Source: Telluria beijingensis (lineage in GTDB: Bacteria > Pseudomonadota > Gammaproteobacteria > Burkholderiales > Burkholderiaceae_D). From it: a stretch of DNA of 64,000 nt. A program made the position numbers and the translations under genes. Below the pieces are notes generated by a model that saw only the letters and a list, made by a program, of their open reading frames with translations, was not told the DNA's origin and ran no database searches. Below, piece after piece: positions 1 to 10,436 of the stretch. How positions within the stretch are numbered: position 1 is the first letter of the stretch; each line of letters opens with the position of its first letter. Location of the stretch: positions 602,821 through 666,820 of the forward strand of contig NZ_CP132480.1 in NCBI RefSeq assembly GCF_030770395.1. The letters run 5' to 3'.

Positions 1-11
1 TAATTGAGGTT

Positions 12-740
12 ATGGACAATCCCTCTACGATTCTGATCGTCGACGACGACCGCGACATCCGGACCCTGCTGGCCGACTATCTCGAGTCGAACGGCTACCG
101 GACGCTGGCCGCCGCCGACGGCAACGCGATGTGGAAGGCGCTCGACGAAACGCGTCCCGATCTCGTGGTGCTCGACCTGAACATGCCCGGCGACGACGGG
201 CTGACCCTGTGCCGCAAGCTGCGCGCCACCTCGACCCTGCCGGTCATCATGCTGACCGCCCGCAACGAACCGCTGGACCGCATCCTCGGCCTCGAGATGG
301 GCGCCGACGACTACTTGCCGAAGCCTTTCGAACCGCGCGAACTGCTGGCGCGCATCCGCAGCGTGCTGCGCCGCTCGCACGCCATGCCATCGAACACGCC
401 ATCCGAGAACGTGCAGCAGATGCGCTTCTCTGGCTGGACCCTGGACCTCACCGCGCGCCACCTGCTGAATCCGGACGGCATCGTGATCATGCTGTCGGGC
501 GCCGAATTCCGCCTGCTGCGCGTGTTCCTCGAACACCCGAACCGCGTGCTCAACCGCGACCAGCTGCTCAACCTCACGCAGGGCCGTGACGCCGATCCGT
601 TCGACCGCTCGATCGACATCCAGATCAGCCGCCTGCGCCAGAAGCTGGGCGAGGACGCGCGCATGCCCCAGATCATCAAGACGGTACGCAACGGCGGCTA
701 CGTGCTGGCCGGCCAGGTGGCGGTGGAGCCGGCGGCGTGA
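12..740 (+). CDS. OmpR-family two-component response regulator
   Basis: DNA-binding response regulator of 242 residues. The receiver domain (about residues 6-118) shows the acidic pocket D11-D12-D13, the phosphoacceptor D55 in a VVLDLNMPG context, T82 and K104, all in canonical places. A winged-helix output domain (about 140-235) follows, ending in the usual SRLRQKLGED and RNGGYVLAG blocks. It overlaps the next gene, its cognate kinase, by 4 bp, so the two are co-translated. The RND efflux operon follows 117 bp after the kinase, and the regulator may control it. The overall sequence resembles OmpR more than BaeR/CpxR. The signal is unknown. The start ATG lies 11 bp from the window edge and has a GAGGT ribosome-binding site just upstream. 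Confidence 0.95.
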   Translation: MDNPSTILIVDDDRDIRTLLADYLESNGYRTLAAADGNAMWKALDETRPDLVVLDLNMPGDDGLTLCRKLRATSTLPVIMLTARNEPLDRILGLEMGADDYLPKPFEPRELLARIRSVLRRSHAMPSNTPSENVQQMRFSGWTLDLTARHLLNPDGIVIMLSGAEFRLLRVFLEHPNRVLNRDQLLNLTQGRDADPFDRSIDIQISRLRQKLGEDARMPQIIKTVRNGGYVLAGQVAVEPAA

Positions 741-2095
741 AAGCCTTCTTCGGCTCGATGACCGGCCGCGTGTTCCTGACCCTGCTGCTGGGCGTGTGGA
801 TCTCGGCCGCGCTCACCCAGCTGGCGGCCGACTACCAGCGCTGGCGCGAATGGGAAGGCCAGCGCGAGCAGCATCTGCTGGAACGCGCCGAGCAGCTGAC
901 CATGGCCACCGAGATCGTGCCGGCCTCGGCGCGCTCGATCTACCTCGAGGTGGCCAATCGCCCGGGCCTGGTGATGGAGGTCAGCGATACCGCACCGGCG
1001 CCGGGACCGAGCACCCCGTTCGCGCAGGCACTGGCGGCGCGCCTGGGCAAGGGCTACAAGGTCGAATCGGTCACCACGCGGCCGGCCGCCTGCAGCACCA
1101 CCCAATACCTGCCGATGATGTACGGCCTGCTCAGCACGGCATACCGCGGCGCCTGCGAATCGCTCAACGTCCACCTGCGCGACGGCGCCGAGCTGCGCCT
1201 GTCGGTGCTGCCGCCGCGCCAGGCGACGCCCGGCGACCTCGACCTGCGCGCGCTGGTCGCCCTGTTCATGATCAGCATCGCGGTGCTGGCCTACCTGGTG
1301 GCGCGCATGACCGCGCGTCCGTTCCGCCAGCTGGCCCAGGCCGCGCAAGACCTCGGCCAGGACATCAACCGGCCGCCGCTCGACCTGACGGGCGCCAGCG
1401 AGATCCGCCAGGCCAGCGCCGCCTTCAACGCGATGCAGGCGCGCATCCGCCAGTACATCTTCCAGCGCACGCAGATGCTGGCCGCGATCACCCACGACCT
1501 GCAGACGCCGCTCACGCGCATGCGCCTGCGGCTCGAAAAAGTATCGGATGCCGAGCTGCAGGAACGCCTGATCGGCGACCTGTCGGCGATGCAGGAAATG
1601 GTGCGCGAAGGCCTGGTGCTGGCGCGCAGCATGGACACCACCGAGGCGATGCAGATGCTGGATCTGGATTCGCTGCTCGATTCGGTCTGCGACGACGCCA
1701 GCGACGCCGGCCAGGAAGTCACGCTCGAAGGAAAAGCCACGATGGCGGTGCTGGGCCGGCCGCTGGACCTGCGCCGCTGCCTGGGCAACCTGATCGACAA
1801 CGCGGTCAAGTACGGCCACGATGCGCGCGTCTGCGTCGACCGCATCAACGGCACGGCGCGCATCCGCATCCGCGACAGCGGGCCGGGCATCCCGCGCAGC
1901 GAGCTGGGGCGGGTATTCGACCCCTTCTACCGGATCGAGACCTCGCGCTCGCGCGCCTCGGGCGGCACCGGGCTGGGCTTGACGATCGCCCGCAACATCA
2001 CGGAACAGCATGGCGGCAGCATCAGCCTGGCCAACCATCCTGAGGGCGGCCTCGAAGTGACCCTGATGCTGCCGGCCTACTATCCAAACAAGTAG
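737..2095 (+). CDS. Sensor histidine kinase (EnvZ-type)
   Basis: Membrane sensor kinase of 452 residues paired with the upstream regulator (ATGA-type overlap). It has an N-terminal membrane helix (about 11-32), a periplasmic sensor loop of about 140 residues with two cysteines (C119 and C140), a second membrane helix (about 171-193) and a HAMP segment. The dimerisation helix carries the phospho-accepting H253 in AAITHDLQTPLTRM. The ATPase domain has the N-box NLIDNAVKYG (about 351-360), the G1 box DSGPGIP and the G2 box GGTGLGLTIA. All catalytic boxes are intact, so it should be an active kinase/phosphatase. The periplasmic loop does not suggest a ligand to me. Confidence 0.94.
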   Translation: MKAFFGSMTGRVFLTLLLGVWISAALTQLAADYQRWREWEGQREQHLLERAEQLTMATEIVPASARSIYLEVANRPGLVMEVSDTAPAPGPSTPFAQALAARLGKGYKVESVTTRPAACSTTQYLPMMYGLLSTAYRGACESLNVHLRDGAELRLSVLPPRQATPGDLDLRALVALFMISIAVLAYLVARMTARPFRQLAQAAQDLGQDINRPPLDLTGASEIRQASAAFNAMQARIRQYIFQRTQMLAAITHDLQTPLTRMRLRLEKVSDAELQERLIGDLSAMQEMVREGLVLARSMDTTEAMQMLDLDSLLDSVCDDASDAGQEVTLEGKATMAVLGRPLDLRRCLGNLIDNAVKYGHDARVCVDRINGTARIRIRDSGPGIPRSELGRVFDPFYRIETSRSRASGGTGLGLTIARNITEQHGGSISLANHPEGGLEVTLMLPAYYPNK

Positions 2096-2117
2096 CAAAG
2101 TACATGAACCGGTAATA

Positions 2118-2136
2118 ACAATGTGGGACAATGCGG
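2118..2136 (+). promoter_or_regulatory. Direct repeat, candidate response-regulator site
   Basis: Two near-identical 9-mers, ACAATGTGG and ACAATGCGG, start 10 bp apart in the 117 bp gap between the sensor kinase and the RND adaptor gene. OmpR-family regulators typically bind tandem half-sites on one helix face with a 10 bp period, so this could be where the adjacent regulator acts. This is inference from spacing only. Confidence 0.3.
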
Positions 2137-2212
2137 CGCCCTAACGAGGGGCAAGGCAGGCCACCACGATCGAAGAAGAAGGAGTCGCCGGAACGGGCGG
2201 CAAGGGACAAGC

Positions 2213-3397
2213 ATGAAAAACAGGAATGTCGGCGTCATCGCCGGAATCGCGGCGCTGGTCGTGGCTGGCGGCTGGTATGTGAACCAGGGTAACGATGCCA
2301 AGGCCGAGGGGCCGGGCGGCAATGGGCCGGGCGGCGCGGGCGGCCCGCCGCCGGTGACCGTCAACGTGGTCGCGCCCGAGCGGCGCGACGTCGGCGTCGA
2401 ACTGTTCGCCAATGGCACCGTGACCCCGGTGCGCACCGTCAACCTGCATCCGCAAACCGTCACCACGATCCGCGAAGTGCATATCCGCGAAGGCCAGTTC
2501 GTCAAGGAAGGCCAGCTCATGTTCTCGCTCGACGACCGCGCCGACATGGCCAACGTCGCCCGCGCCGAAGCGCAGGTGGCGCGCGATTCGGCCACCCTGG
2601 CCGACCTCGAGCGCCAATATAAACGCAGCCAGGAACTGGTGGCCCAGAACTTCCTGGCCCAGAGCGCCCTCGATTCGCTGCTCAGCCAGGTGGAAGCCCA
2701 GCGCGCGCTGGTGCAGTCGAACCAGGCGGCGGCCCGCGCCACGCAAGTGAGCGCCAGCTACACCACGATCCGGGCGCCGATGTCGGGCCGGGTCGGCGCC
2801 ATCGATGTCCACCCGGGCACCCTGGTGCAGATGAGCACCTCGCTGACCACCGTCACCCAGCTGGATCCGATCCACGTCTCGTTCACCTTGCCCGAATCGA
2901 CGCTCGGGTCGCTGCTGGCGGCCCAGAAGCAGGGCAATGTCGAGGTGCGCGTCAATCCAGGCAGCGGCAACCAGGATGCCGCCCCGGTCGTCGGCCGCCT
3001 GAGCTTCATCGACAATGCGGTCGATCCGCAGGCCGGCACCATCCGCGTGAAAGGCGAGTTTTCCAACAGCGACACCTCGCTATGGCCGGGCCAGTATGTG
3101 ACCGCTAACGTCGTGGTGCAGACCCTGAAGGAAGCGGTGGTGATCCCGCAGACCGCCATCATCACGGCCACCAACGGCACCTTCGTGTATGTGCTGGGAG
3201 AAGGCAACTCGGCGCGCCAGGTGCCGGTGCAGCGCGTGTACGCCTTCGGCGACCGCGCCGCGGTCACTGGCTTGAAAGGCAACGAGCAGGTCATCACCGA
3301 GGGCAAGCAGAACCTGCGTCCGGGTGGCAAGGTGCGCCTGGCGGGACAGGGCGCCAAGCCGGCGGCGCCGGCCGCTAAAAAGGGCGAGCAGGCATGA
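2213..3397 (+). CDS. RND efflux periplasmic adaptor (membrane fusion) protein
   Basis: Periplasmic adaptor of 394 residues linking an RND pump to an outer-membrane channel. It has an N-terminal membrane/signal segment (about 6-22), a Gly/Pro-rich linker, a lipoyl-like half (HIREGQFVKEGQ), an alpha-hairpin with heptad pattern (about 110-180), the second lipoyl half (IRAPMSGRVG) and a C-terminal beta-barrel/membrane-proximal domain. No lipobox cysteine is seen. I chose the ATG at 2213 because the encoded protein then begins with a normal basic-hydrophobic signal. The longer frame from 2123 would add an Arg-rich leader. The gene overlaps the pump gene by 4 bp. No outer-membrane factor gene follows, so the pump probably uses a TolC-like channel encoded elsewhere. 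Confidence 0.93.
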   Translation: MKNRNVGVIAGIAALVVAGGWYVNQGNDAKAEGPGGNGPGGAGGPPPVTVNVVAPERRDVGVELFANGTVTPVRTVNLHPQTVTTIREVHIREGQFVKEGQLMFSLDDRADMANVARAEAQVARDSATLADLERQYKRSQELVAQNFLAQSALDSLLSQVEAQRALVQSNQAAARATQVSASYTTIRAPMSGRVGAIDVHPGTLVQMSTSLTTVTQLDPIHVSFTLPESTLGSLLAAQKQGNVEVRVNPGSGNQDAAPVVGRLSFIDNAVDPQAGTIRVKGEFSNSDTSLWPGQYVTANVVVQTLKEAVVIPQTAIITATNGTFVYVLGEGNSARQVPVQRVYAFGDRAAVTGLKGNEQVITEGKQNLRPGGKVRLAGQGAKPAAPAAKKGEQA

Positions 3398-6300
3398 ATC
3401 TGTCCGAACTGTGTATCCGCCGTCCGGTGATGGTGGTGCTGCTGTCGCTCAGCCTGGTGCTGGTCGGCATCCTGTCGTATATGCAGATCCCGGTCGCCGC
3501 GCTGCCCAGCTATAACACGCCGGTGATCAACGTCTCGGCCAACCTGCCCGGCGCCAGCCCGGAAACGATGGCGTCGTCGGTCGCGCTGCCGCTCGAGAAG
3601 CAGTTCTCGACCATCGCCGGCATCAAGCTGATCACCTCCAGCAATACCCAGGGCGACACCAATATCACGCTCGAATTCGACAACGACATCGACGTCGACA
3701 AGGCGGCGGTGGACGTCCAGGCCGCGCTGCTGGTGGCCCAGCGCCGGCTGCCGCTCGAGATGACCGAACTGCCGGCCTACCGCAAGGTCAATCCGGCCGA
3801 TGCCCCTATCCTGTTCATGCACCTGACCTCGCCGTCGATGGACTTGTCGGAGCTGAACGACTACGCCGAAAACCTGATCTCGCCGGCGATCTCGACCGTG
3901 CAGGGCGTGTCGCAGGTCTCGATCAACGGCGGCAAGCGCTTTGCAGTGCGCGTCCGTGCCCGTTCCGACCTCATGAACGCGCGCAATATTTCGATGGATG
4001 AGCTGGCGACCGCCCTGCGCGCGGCCAACTCGAATACGCCGCTCGGCATCCTCGACGGTCCGACCCAGGCGCTGACCATCCAGGGCGGCGGCCAGCTGAT
4101 GAAGGCGGCCGACTTCGCCGACCTGATCATCGCCACCCGCGACGGCTTGCCGGTGCGCCTGAAGGATATCGCCGACGTCCAGGACAGCTACCAGTCGGTC
4201 AAGGCCATGGGCAGCCTGAACGGCGAGCGCTCTATCTCGCTGATGGTGCAGCGCCAGCCGAACGCGAACACCGTGCAGGTGGTCGACGCGGTGCGCGCGC
4301 TGATCCCGCGCTTCGAAGGACAACTGCCGGCCTCGATCAAGATCGAGCTGGTCAACGACCGCTCGCTGTCGATCCGCGAAGCGATCCACGACGTCAACCT
4401 GACCCTGGCCGGCACCGTGCTGCTGGTGATCCTGGTGATCTTCCTGTTCCTGCACCGCGCGGCAGCCACCTTCATCCCCGCGGTGACGGTGCCGATCTCG
4501 CTGCTGGGCGCGCTGTCGCTGCTCTACTGGCTCGGCTATAGCCTGGACAATATCTCTCTGCTCGGCATCACGCTGGCGGTCGGCCTGGTGGTCGACGACG
4601 CGATCGTGGTGCTGGAAAATATCGTGCGCCATATGGAGATGGGCAAGAAGCCGATGGCCGCGGCCCTGGTCGGCGCGCGCGAAGTGGGCTTCACCATCAT
4701 CTCGATCTCGATCTCGCTGGTGGCGGTGTTCATCCCGATCTTCTTCATGCCCGGCGTGATCGGCCTGCTGTTCCGCGAATTCGCCGTCATCGTCGGCCTG
4801 GCGGTACTGGTGTCGGCCCTGGTCTCGCTGACCCTGGTGCCGATGCTGTGCTCGCGCATGCTCAAGGATGGCGGCCACGTCGATCCGGACAAGATGTCAT
4901 GGGTCGGCCGCCGCTTCGAGGCCGGGTTCTCGAGGTTACGCAATGGCTATGGTCGTACCCTGGACCTGGCGCTGCGCTTCCGCTTCGTGGTGCTGATGCT
5001 GGCGCTGGGCACCTTCGTGCTGACCGGTCTGCTATACACCACCATGCCCAAGGGTTTCTTCCCTGAAGAAGACATCGGCCAGATCCGGGTGACGGTGGAA
5101 GCCTCGGAAGACACCTCGTCGATGGCGCTGGCCGAGCTGCAGGGCAAGGTGGTCGACATCATCCGCGCCAACCCCTATGTAAAAGACACGACCTCGTTCA
5201 GCGGCGGCGGCAATACCGGCCGCATGTTCCTGGTGCTCAAGGATCGCGGCGAACGGCCCCCGATGGACCTGGTGATCGACGACCTGCGCAAGGCCACCCG
5301 CGCCGTGCCGGGCGTGCAGGTCTTCATGTCGCCGCAGCAAAACTTGCAGCTGGGCGGGCGCCAGAGCAAGGCGCGCTACCAGTACACCTTGCAGAGCGTG
5401 TCGGGCGGCGAGATCGGCGGCTGGGCCGAGCAGTTCCTGGAAGGCATGCGGCGGGACGAGCGCTTCCGCGACGTCAACAGCGATTCGCAGAACAAGGCGC
5501 TGCAGGCCACCGTCGACATCGACCGCGACAAGGCGGCGCTGCTGGGCGTGACGATGAACGATATCCGCACCGTGATGTACGCCTCGTTCGGCGAACGGCA
5601 GGTGTCGACCATTTATTCGACCGCGGCCAGCTACTACGTGATCCTGGAAGCGGCCGCGAGCGACCGTTACTATGACGAAGCGCTGTCGCGGGTCTCGGTG
5701 CGCAGCAAAAACGGCGACCTGGTGAAACTGTCGAGCATCGCCAGCGTGCGCCGCACGGTCGGCCCGCTGCAGGTGAACCACCAGGGCCAGTTACAGGCGA
5801 TTACGCTGTCGTTCAACCTGGCGCCCGGCGTCTCGCTGGGCGACGCCACCGCCGCCATCGAAGACATGGGCCGCGCCATGAAGCTGCCGGCCTCGGTGAT
5901 CGCGACCTATGGCGGCGATGCCGCCGTGTTCCAGGATACGCAATCGAGCCAGCTGATCCTGATCATCACGGCGGTCGGCGTCATCTATGTGCTGCTCGGG
6001 GTGCTATACGAAAGCTATATCCACCCGCTGACCATCCTGGCCGGCCTGCCGTCGGCCGCCGTGGGCGCCCTGATCACCTTGTGGATCTTCGACAAGGACC
6101 TGACCCTGATCGCCATGATCGGCATCCTGATGCTGATCGGTATCGTCAAGAAGAACGCGATCATGATGATCGACTTCGCGCTCGACGCCCAGCGCAACCT
6201 GGGCATGAGCCCGCAGGAGGCGATCCGCGAGGCCTGCATCCTGCGCTTCCGGCCGATCCTGATGACGACCCTGGCGGCGCTGATGGGCGCGCTGCCGATC

Positions 6301-6519
6301 GCGCTGGGCATCGGCGCCGGCGCCGAACTGCGCCAGCCGCTGGGCCTGGCGGTGTGTGGCGGCCTGATCTTCTCGCAAGTGATCACCCTGTACATCACCC
6401 CGGTGATCTATCTGTACCTGGACCGCTACAGCGGCACCGGCCCGATGACCGACGAGCAGATCGCCAAGGCCGATCAGGATGCGCCGGCACACCCGGCGCC
6501 GGTCAGTCATCCGGCATAA
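3394..6519 (+). CDS. RND efflux pump inner-membrane permease
   Basis: Proton-driven resistance-nodulation-division transporter of 1041 residues, the usual AcrB/MdtB length. It starts with the typical MNLSELCIRRPVMV, has twelve predicted membrane segments with large periplasmic loops after the first and seventh, and keeps the proton-relay Asp pair in helix 4 (GLVVDDAIVVLENI). The second half has the matching GIVKKNAIMMIDFAL segment. It belongs to the HAE1 family. Whether the substrates are drugs, bile-like compounds or solvents cannot be told. Its start overlaps the adaptor stop codon (ATGA), and the operon lies directly downstream of a two-component system. Confidence 0.95.
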   Translation: MNLSELCIRRPVMVVLLSLSLVLVGILSYMQIPVAALPSYNTPVINVSANLPGASPETMASSVALPLEKQFSTIAGIKLITSSNTQGDTNITLEFDNDIDVDKAAVDVQAALLVAQRRLPLEMTELPAYRKVNPADAPILFMHLTSPSMDLSELNDYAENLISPAISTVQGVSQVSINGGKRFAVRVRARSDLMNARNISMDELATALRAANSNTPLGILDGPTQALTIQGGGQLMKAADFADLIIATRDGLPVRLKDIADVQDSYQSVKAMGSLNGERSISLMVQRQPNANTVQVVDAVRALIPRFEGQLPASIKIELVNDRSLSIREAIHDVNLTLAGTVLLVILVIFLFLHRAAATFIPAVTVPISLLGALSLLYWLGYSLDNISLLGITLAVGLVVDDAIVVLENIVRHMEMGKKPMAAALVGAREVGFTIISISISLVAVFIPIFFMPGVIGLLFREFAVIVGLAVLVSALVSLTLVPMLCSRMLKDGGHVDPDKMSWVGRRFEAGFSRLRNGYGRTLDLALRFRFVVLMLALGTFVLTGLLYTTMPKGFFPEEDIGQIRVTVEASEDTSSMALAELQGKVVDIIRANPYVKDTTSFSGGGNTGRMFLVLKDRGERPPMDLVIDDLRKATRAVPGVQVFMSPQQNLQLGGRQSKARYQYTLQSVSGGEIGGWAEQFLEGMRRDERFRDVNSDSQNKALQATVDIDRDKAALLGVTMNDIRTVMYASFGERQVSTIYSTAASYYVILEAAASDRYYDEALSRVSVRSKNGDLVKLSSIASVRRTVGPLQVNHQGQLQAITLSFNLAPGVSLGDATAAIEDMGRAMKLPASVIATYGGDAAVFQDTQSSQLILIITAVGVIYVLLGVLYESYIHPLTILAGLPSAAVGALITLWIFDKDLTLIAMIGILMLIGIVKKNAIMMIDFALDAQRNLGMSPQEAIREACILRFRPILMTTLAALMGALPIALGIGAGAELRQPLGLAVCGGLIFSQVITLYITPVIYLYLDRYSGTGPMTDEQIAKADQDAPAHPAPVSHPA

Positions 6520-6541
6520 GCAGCAACGCAGCAGTCTGCCG

Positions 6542-6588
6542 CCGGCCGCCAGCATCGGATTGCCCCCGCATCCGATACTGGCGGCCGG
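6542..6588 (+). terminator. Long GC-rich hairpin after the RND operon
   Basis: A 19-nt arm (6542-6560, beginning CCGGCCGCCAG) is matched by its reverse complement at 6570-6588 with one internal mismatch and a 9-nt loop. There is no run of T after it, only AAACATTT, so it is either a weak terminator or an mRNA 3' end stabiliser for the efflux operon. Confidence 0.5.
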
Positions 6589-6723
6589 AAACATTTGGTA
6601 ACAACCATCAATGGGCTGGACGGGGCGGCGGGGCGGCTAGCGTGATGCGTCGGCGCTGCAAAACGGTTAGACTGCGGCTCTCTGCCGTTTTTTCAGACGT
6701 CGCTTCCAGGAAATCGATCCATC

Positions 6724-7662
6724 TTGCGTGACCATTCCCACACCTACGAGCAGGACAGCGAAGTATGTTCCCACTGCGGGCAGCCCTTGCCGCCCTCGGG
6801 GCCGCGCTACGGGCTGGGAATGCCATACGGGCGCAAGGGGCCGAACCGCTTCGGCGTGGGCGGCACGATTGCCGTCCACCTGTTGCTGGTCTTGCTCTGG
6901 TTTTATGAGCCGAAGGAACCGGAACAGCGCACGGCACGGCCGGCCTCCGAAGAGCAGGGCGACAGCCAGGTGGTGTATGTAGCGCCCTTGCAGGAGACGT
7001 CGCCCGTTGAGGCGACCCCGCGCCCGACGCCGCGCCCCCTGCCGGCGCCGCCGGTGCCGCGCGTGGAGCAGGAGCGCATCATCGTCCAGCGCCTGCCGGA
7101 CACGATCACCATTCCCGACGAGCGCCCGGCGCCGCCGAGCCCCACGCAGCCGCAGCGCCAGCAGCCGACCGAAGTGCCGCCCGACATGGACATGGCGGCC
7201 TACGTGAAAGCCCAGCGCGAGCGCCGCGGCGCGCCGACCGGCAGCGAAGTGCAGGCCCAGGAAAGCGACGCCGCGCGCGGCACCCGCAACGCGCTGGCGA
7301 ACATCGCCGCCATCAACGGCCGCGGCACCGACGACAGCAACGAGACCGGCGGCATCTTCTCGGTGACGAACAAGACCTTCAACACGATGGACCTCAAGTT
7401 CCGCGGCTGGAACCCGAGCTTCAAGCGGCGCTGGCTGACGGCGGTGACGGTGGAGCAGGGCAGCGAGCGCGATATCGAGACCGCGGTGATCAAGAAGATG
7501 ATCGAGCTGATCCGGCGAGAGAAGAAGGGCGATTTCGAGTGGGATTCGCACCGGCTGGGGCGGGTCGTGAAACTCAGTGCACGGCCGCAGGATACCGAGC
7601 AGTTGATGGAGTTCCTGTACAAGGAGATGTTCCCGGATTACAGGCCGATTCCAGGGCGGTGA
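6724..7662 (+). CDS. Zinc-ribbon, single-membrane-span, proline-rich protein of unknown function
   Basis: I do not recognise this 312-residue protein. Near the N-terminus is a half zinc-ribbon CSHCG (about 17-21), then one hydrophobic span VGGTIAVHLLLVLLWF. A long Pro/Arg/Gln-rich stretch (about 75-155) follows, reminiscent of TonB-type periplasm-spanning linkers, and then a compact C-terminal domain (about 210-310) with the motif FRGWNPSFKRRWLTAVTVEQG and an alternating helix/strand pattern. The start is TTG at 6724, preceded by AGGAAA at a spacing of 10; no ATG lies nearby in frame. It is apparently monocistronic and ends at a terminator shared with hemB. A TonB-like energy transducer or an envelope scaffold is possible. 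Confidence 0.8.
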   Translation: MRDHSHTYEQDSEVCSHCGQPLPPSGPRYGLGMPYGRKGPNRFGVGGTIAVHLLLVLLWFYEPKEPEQRTARPASEEQGDSQVVYVAPLQETSPVEATPRPTPRPLPAPPVPRVEQERIIVQRLPDTITIPDERPAPPSPTQPQRQQPTEVPPDMDMAAYVKAQRERRGAPTGSEVQAQESDAARGTRNALANIAAINGRGTDDSNETGGIFSVTNKTFNTMDLKFRGWNPSFKRRWLTAVTVEQGSERDIETAVIKKMIELIRREKKGDFEWDSHRLGRVVKLSARPQDTEQLMEFLYKEMFPDYRPIPGR

Positions 7663-7671
7663 TGGAGCAAC

Positions 7672-7699
7672 AAAAAACCGTGCCTCGGCACGGTTTTTT
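7672..7699. terminator. Bidirectional intrinsic terminator
   Basis: A perfect 13-bp stem (AAAAAACCGTGCC paired with GGCACGGTTTTTT) around a 2-nt apex gives T-runs on both strands. It separates the convergent gene at 6724-7662 from hemB and can serve both. Confidence 0.9.
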
Positions 7700-7715
7700 C
7701 ATGAGCGCAGCGTGA

Positions 7716-9498
<1,783 letters not shown>

Positions 9499-9643
9499 TG
9501 GGGAGAGGGATAAGAGGCTACGAAATGGCGTTTGGGAAACAAAGCTATTGTACAATAAGGGGTTGATTGCTGCTCCGCCCTCGGCGGTCGCGATCGAGAG
9601 GCGCTGCTGAACTTTTCAACGTTGACTTTTTCAAGGTGCGTTT

Positions 9644-10318
9644 ATGAATCGCTTGTCGTCCCCGCTGCTCAAAACACTGTTGGTCACTTCGCTAACTGTC
9701 TTTGGGGGATTACCGGCGGCGATGGCGGCTGGCGCCGCAACCGCCCCCGCGGTCAAGGCCGATCCGGCCAAGGGTGGCGTCCTGTACGAAAACGGCGACC
9801 CCGCACGCGGCCTGCCGTCCTGCCTGTCGTGCCATGGCGCGGCCGGCAATTCGTCGATCGCGATCAATCCCAAGCTGTCCGGCCAGTTTGCCACGTATAC
9901 GCACAAGCAGCTGGTCGATTTCACGACGGCGCACCGCCAGCAGCCGATCATGACGACGTATGCCAAGATGCTGACGGAGCAGGAAAAGAAGGATATCTCG
10001 GCCTGGCTCGCGACGCAGACGCACAAGCCTGGCGCCGCGAAGAATAAAGAGACCGTGGAACTGGGTCGCAAGATCTATCGCGGCGGTATTGCAGAAAAAG
10101 GCGTGGCAGCCTGCGCCAGCTGTCATGGCGCCACCGCCAATGGCATTCCGGCACAATATCCGCGCCTGGCCGGCCAGCACCAGGATTACACCACCGCCCA
10201 GCTCGAGGCGTTCAAGACCGGCGCCCGGGCCAACAGCCCGCAGATGACGGTGCTGTCGCAGCGCATGTCGCCGGAAGAGATGCGCGCGGTGGCAGACTAT
10301 ATCGCAGGCCTGCGCTGA
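9644..10318 (+). CDS. Dihaem cytochrome c4-type protein
   Basis: Periplasmic electron carrier of 224 residues. A Sec signal peptide (about 1-29, cleavage near AMAAGA) is followed by two class I cytochrome c domains with haem-binding motifs CLSCH (60-64) and CASCH (157-161). Distal Met ligands are likely in each half (PIMTTYA and SPQMTVLS). Such proteins donate electrons to terminal oxidases. The gene lies just upstream of resB/ccsB, whose products attach haem to cytochromes c, and is separated from them by its own terminator. Confidence 0.92.
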   Translation: MNRLSSPLLKTLLVTSLTVFGGLPAAMAAGAATAPAVKADPAKGGVLYENGDPARGLPSCLSCHGAAGNSSIAINPKLSGQFATYTHKQLVDFTTAHRQQPIMTTYAKMLTEQEKKDISAWLATQTHKPGAAKNKETVELGRKIYRGGIAEKGVAACASCHGATANGIPAQYPRLAGQHQDYTTAQLEAFKTGARANSPQMTVLSQRMSPEEMRAVADYIAGLR

Positions 10319-10361
10319 CATGTCCTGTTAGTGCGAGCATGAGCATGAGATGAACGGAAAG

Positions 10362-10393
10362 AGGGCGGCAGCGTCGAGCTGGCGCCCTTTTTT
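10362..10393 (+). terminator. Intrinsic terminator after the cytochrome c4 gene
   Basis: An 11-bp stem with one mismatch (AGGGCGGCAGC at 10362-10372 against GCTGGCGCCCT at 10378-10388) is followed by a run of six T. It separates the cytochrome gene from resB. Confidence 0.8.
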
Positions 10394-10436
10394 CCACGCA
10401 CGGACCAGCCCCCGCGCAGGATGAAAGTTGTAAAGC

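Noticed and set aside
2758..4878. Long minus-strand open frame opposite the RND genes
   Set aside because: A shadow of GC-rich codon use; the plus-strand RND proteins account for the sequence, and the antisense product is His/Arg/Asp low-complexity.
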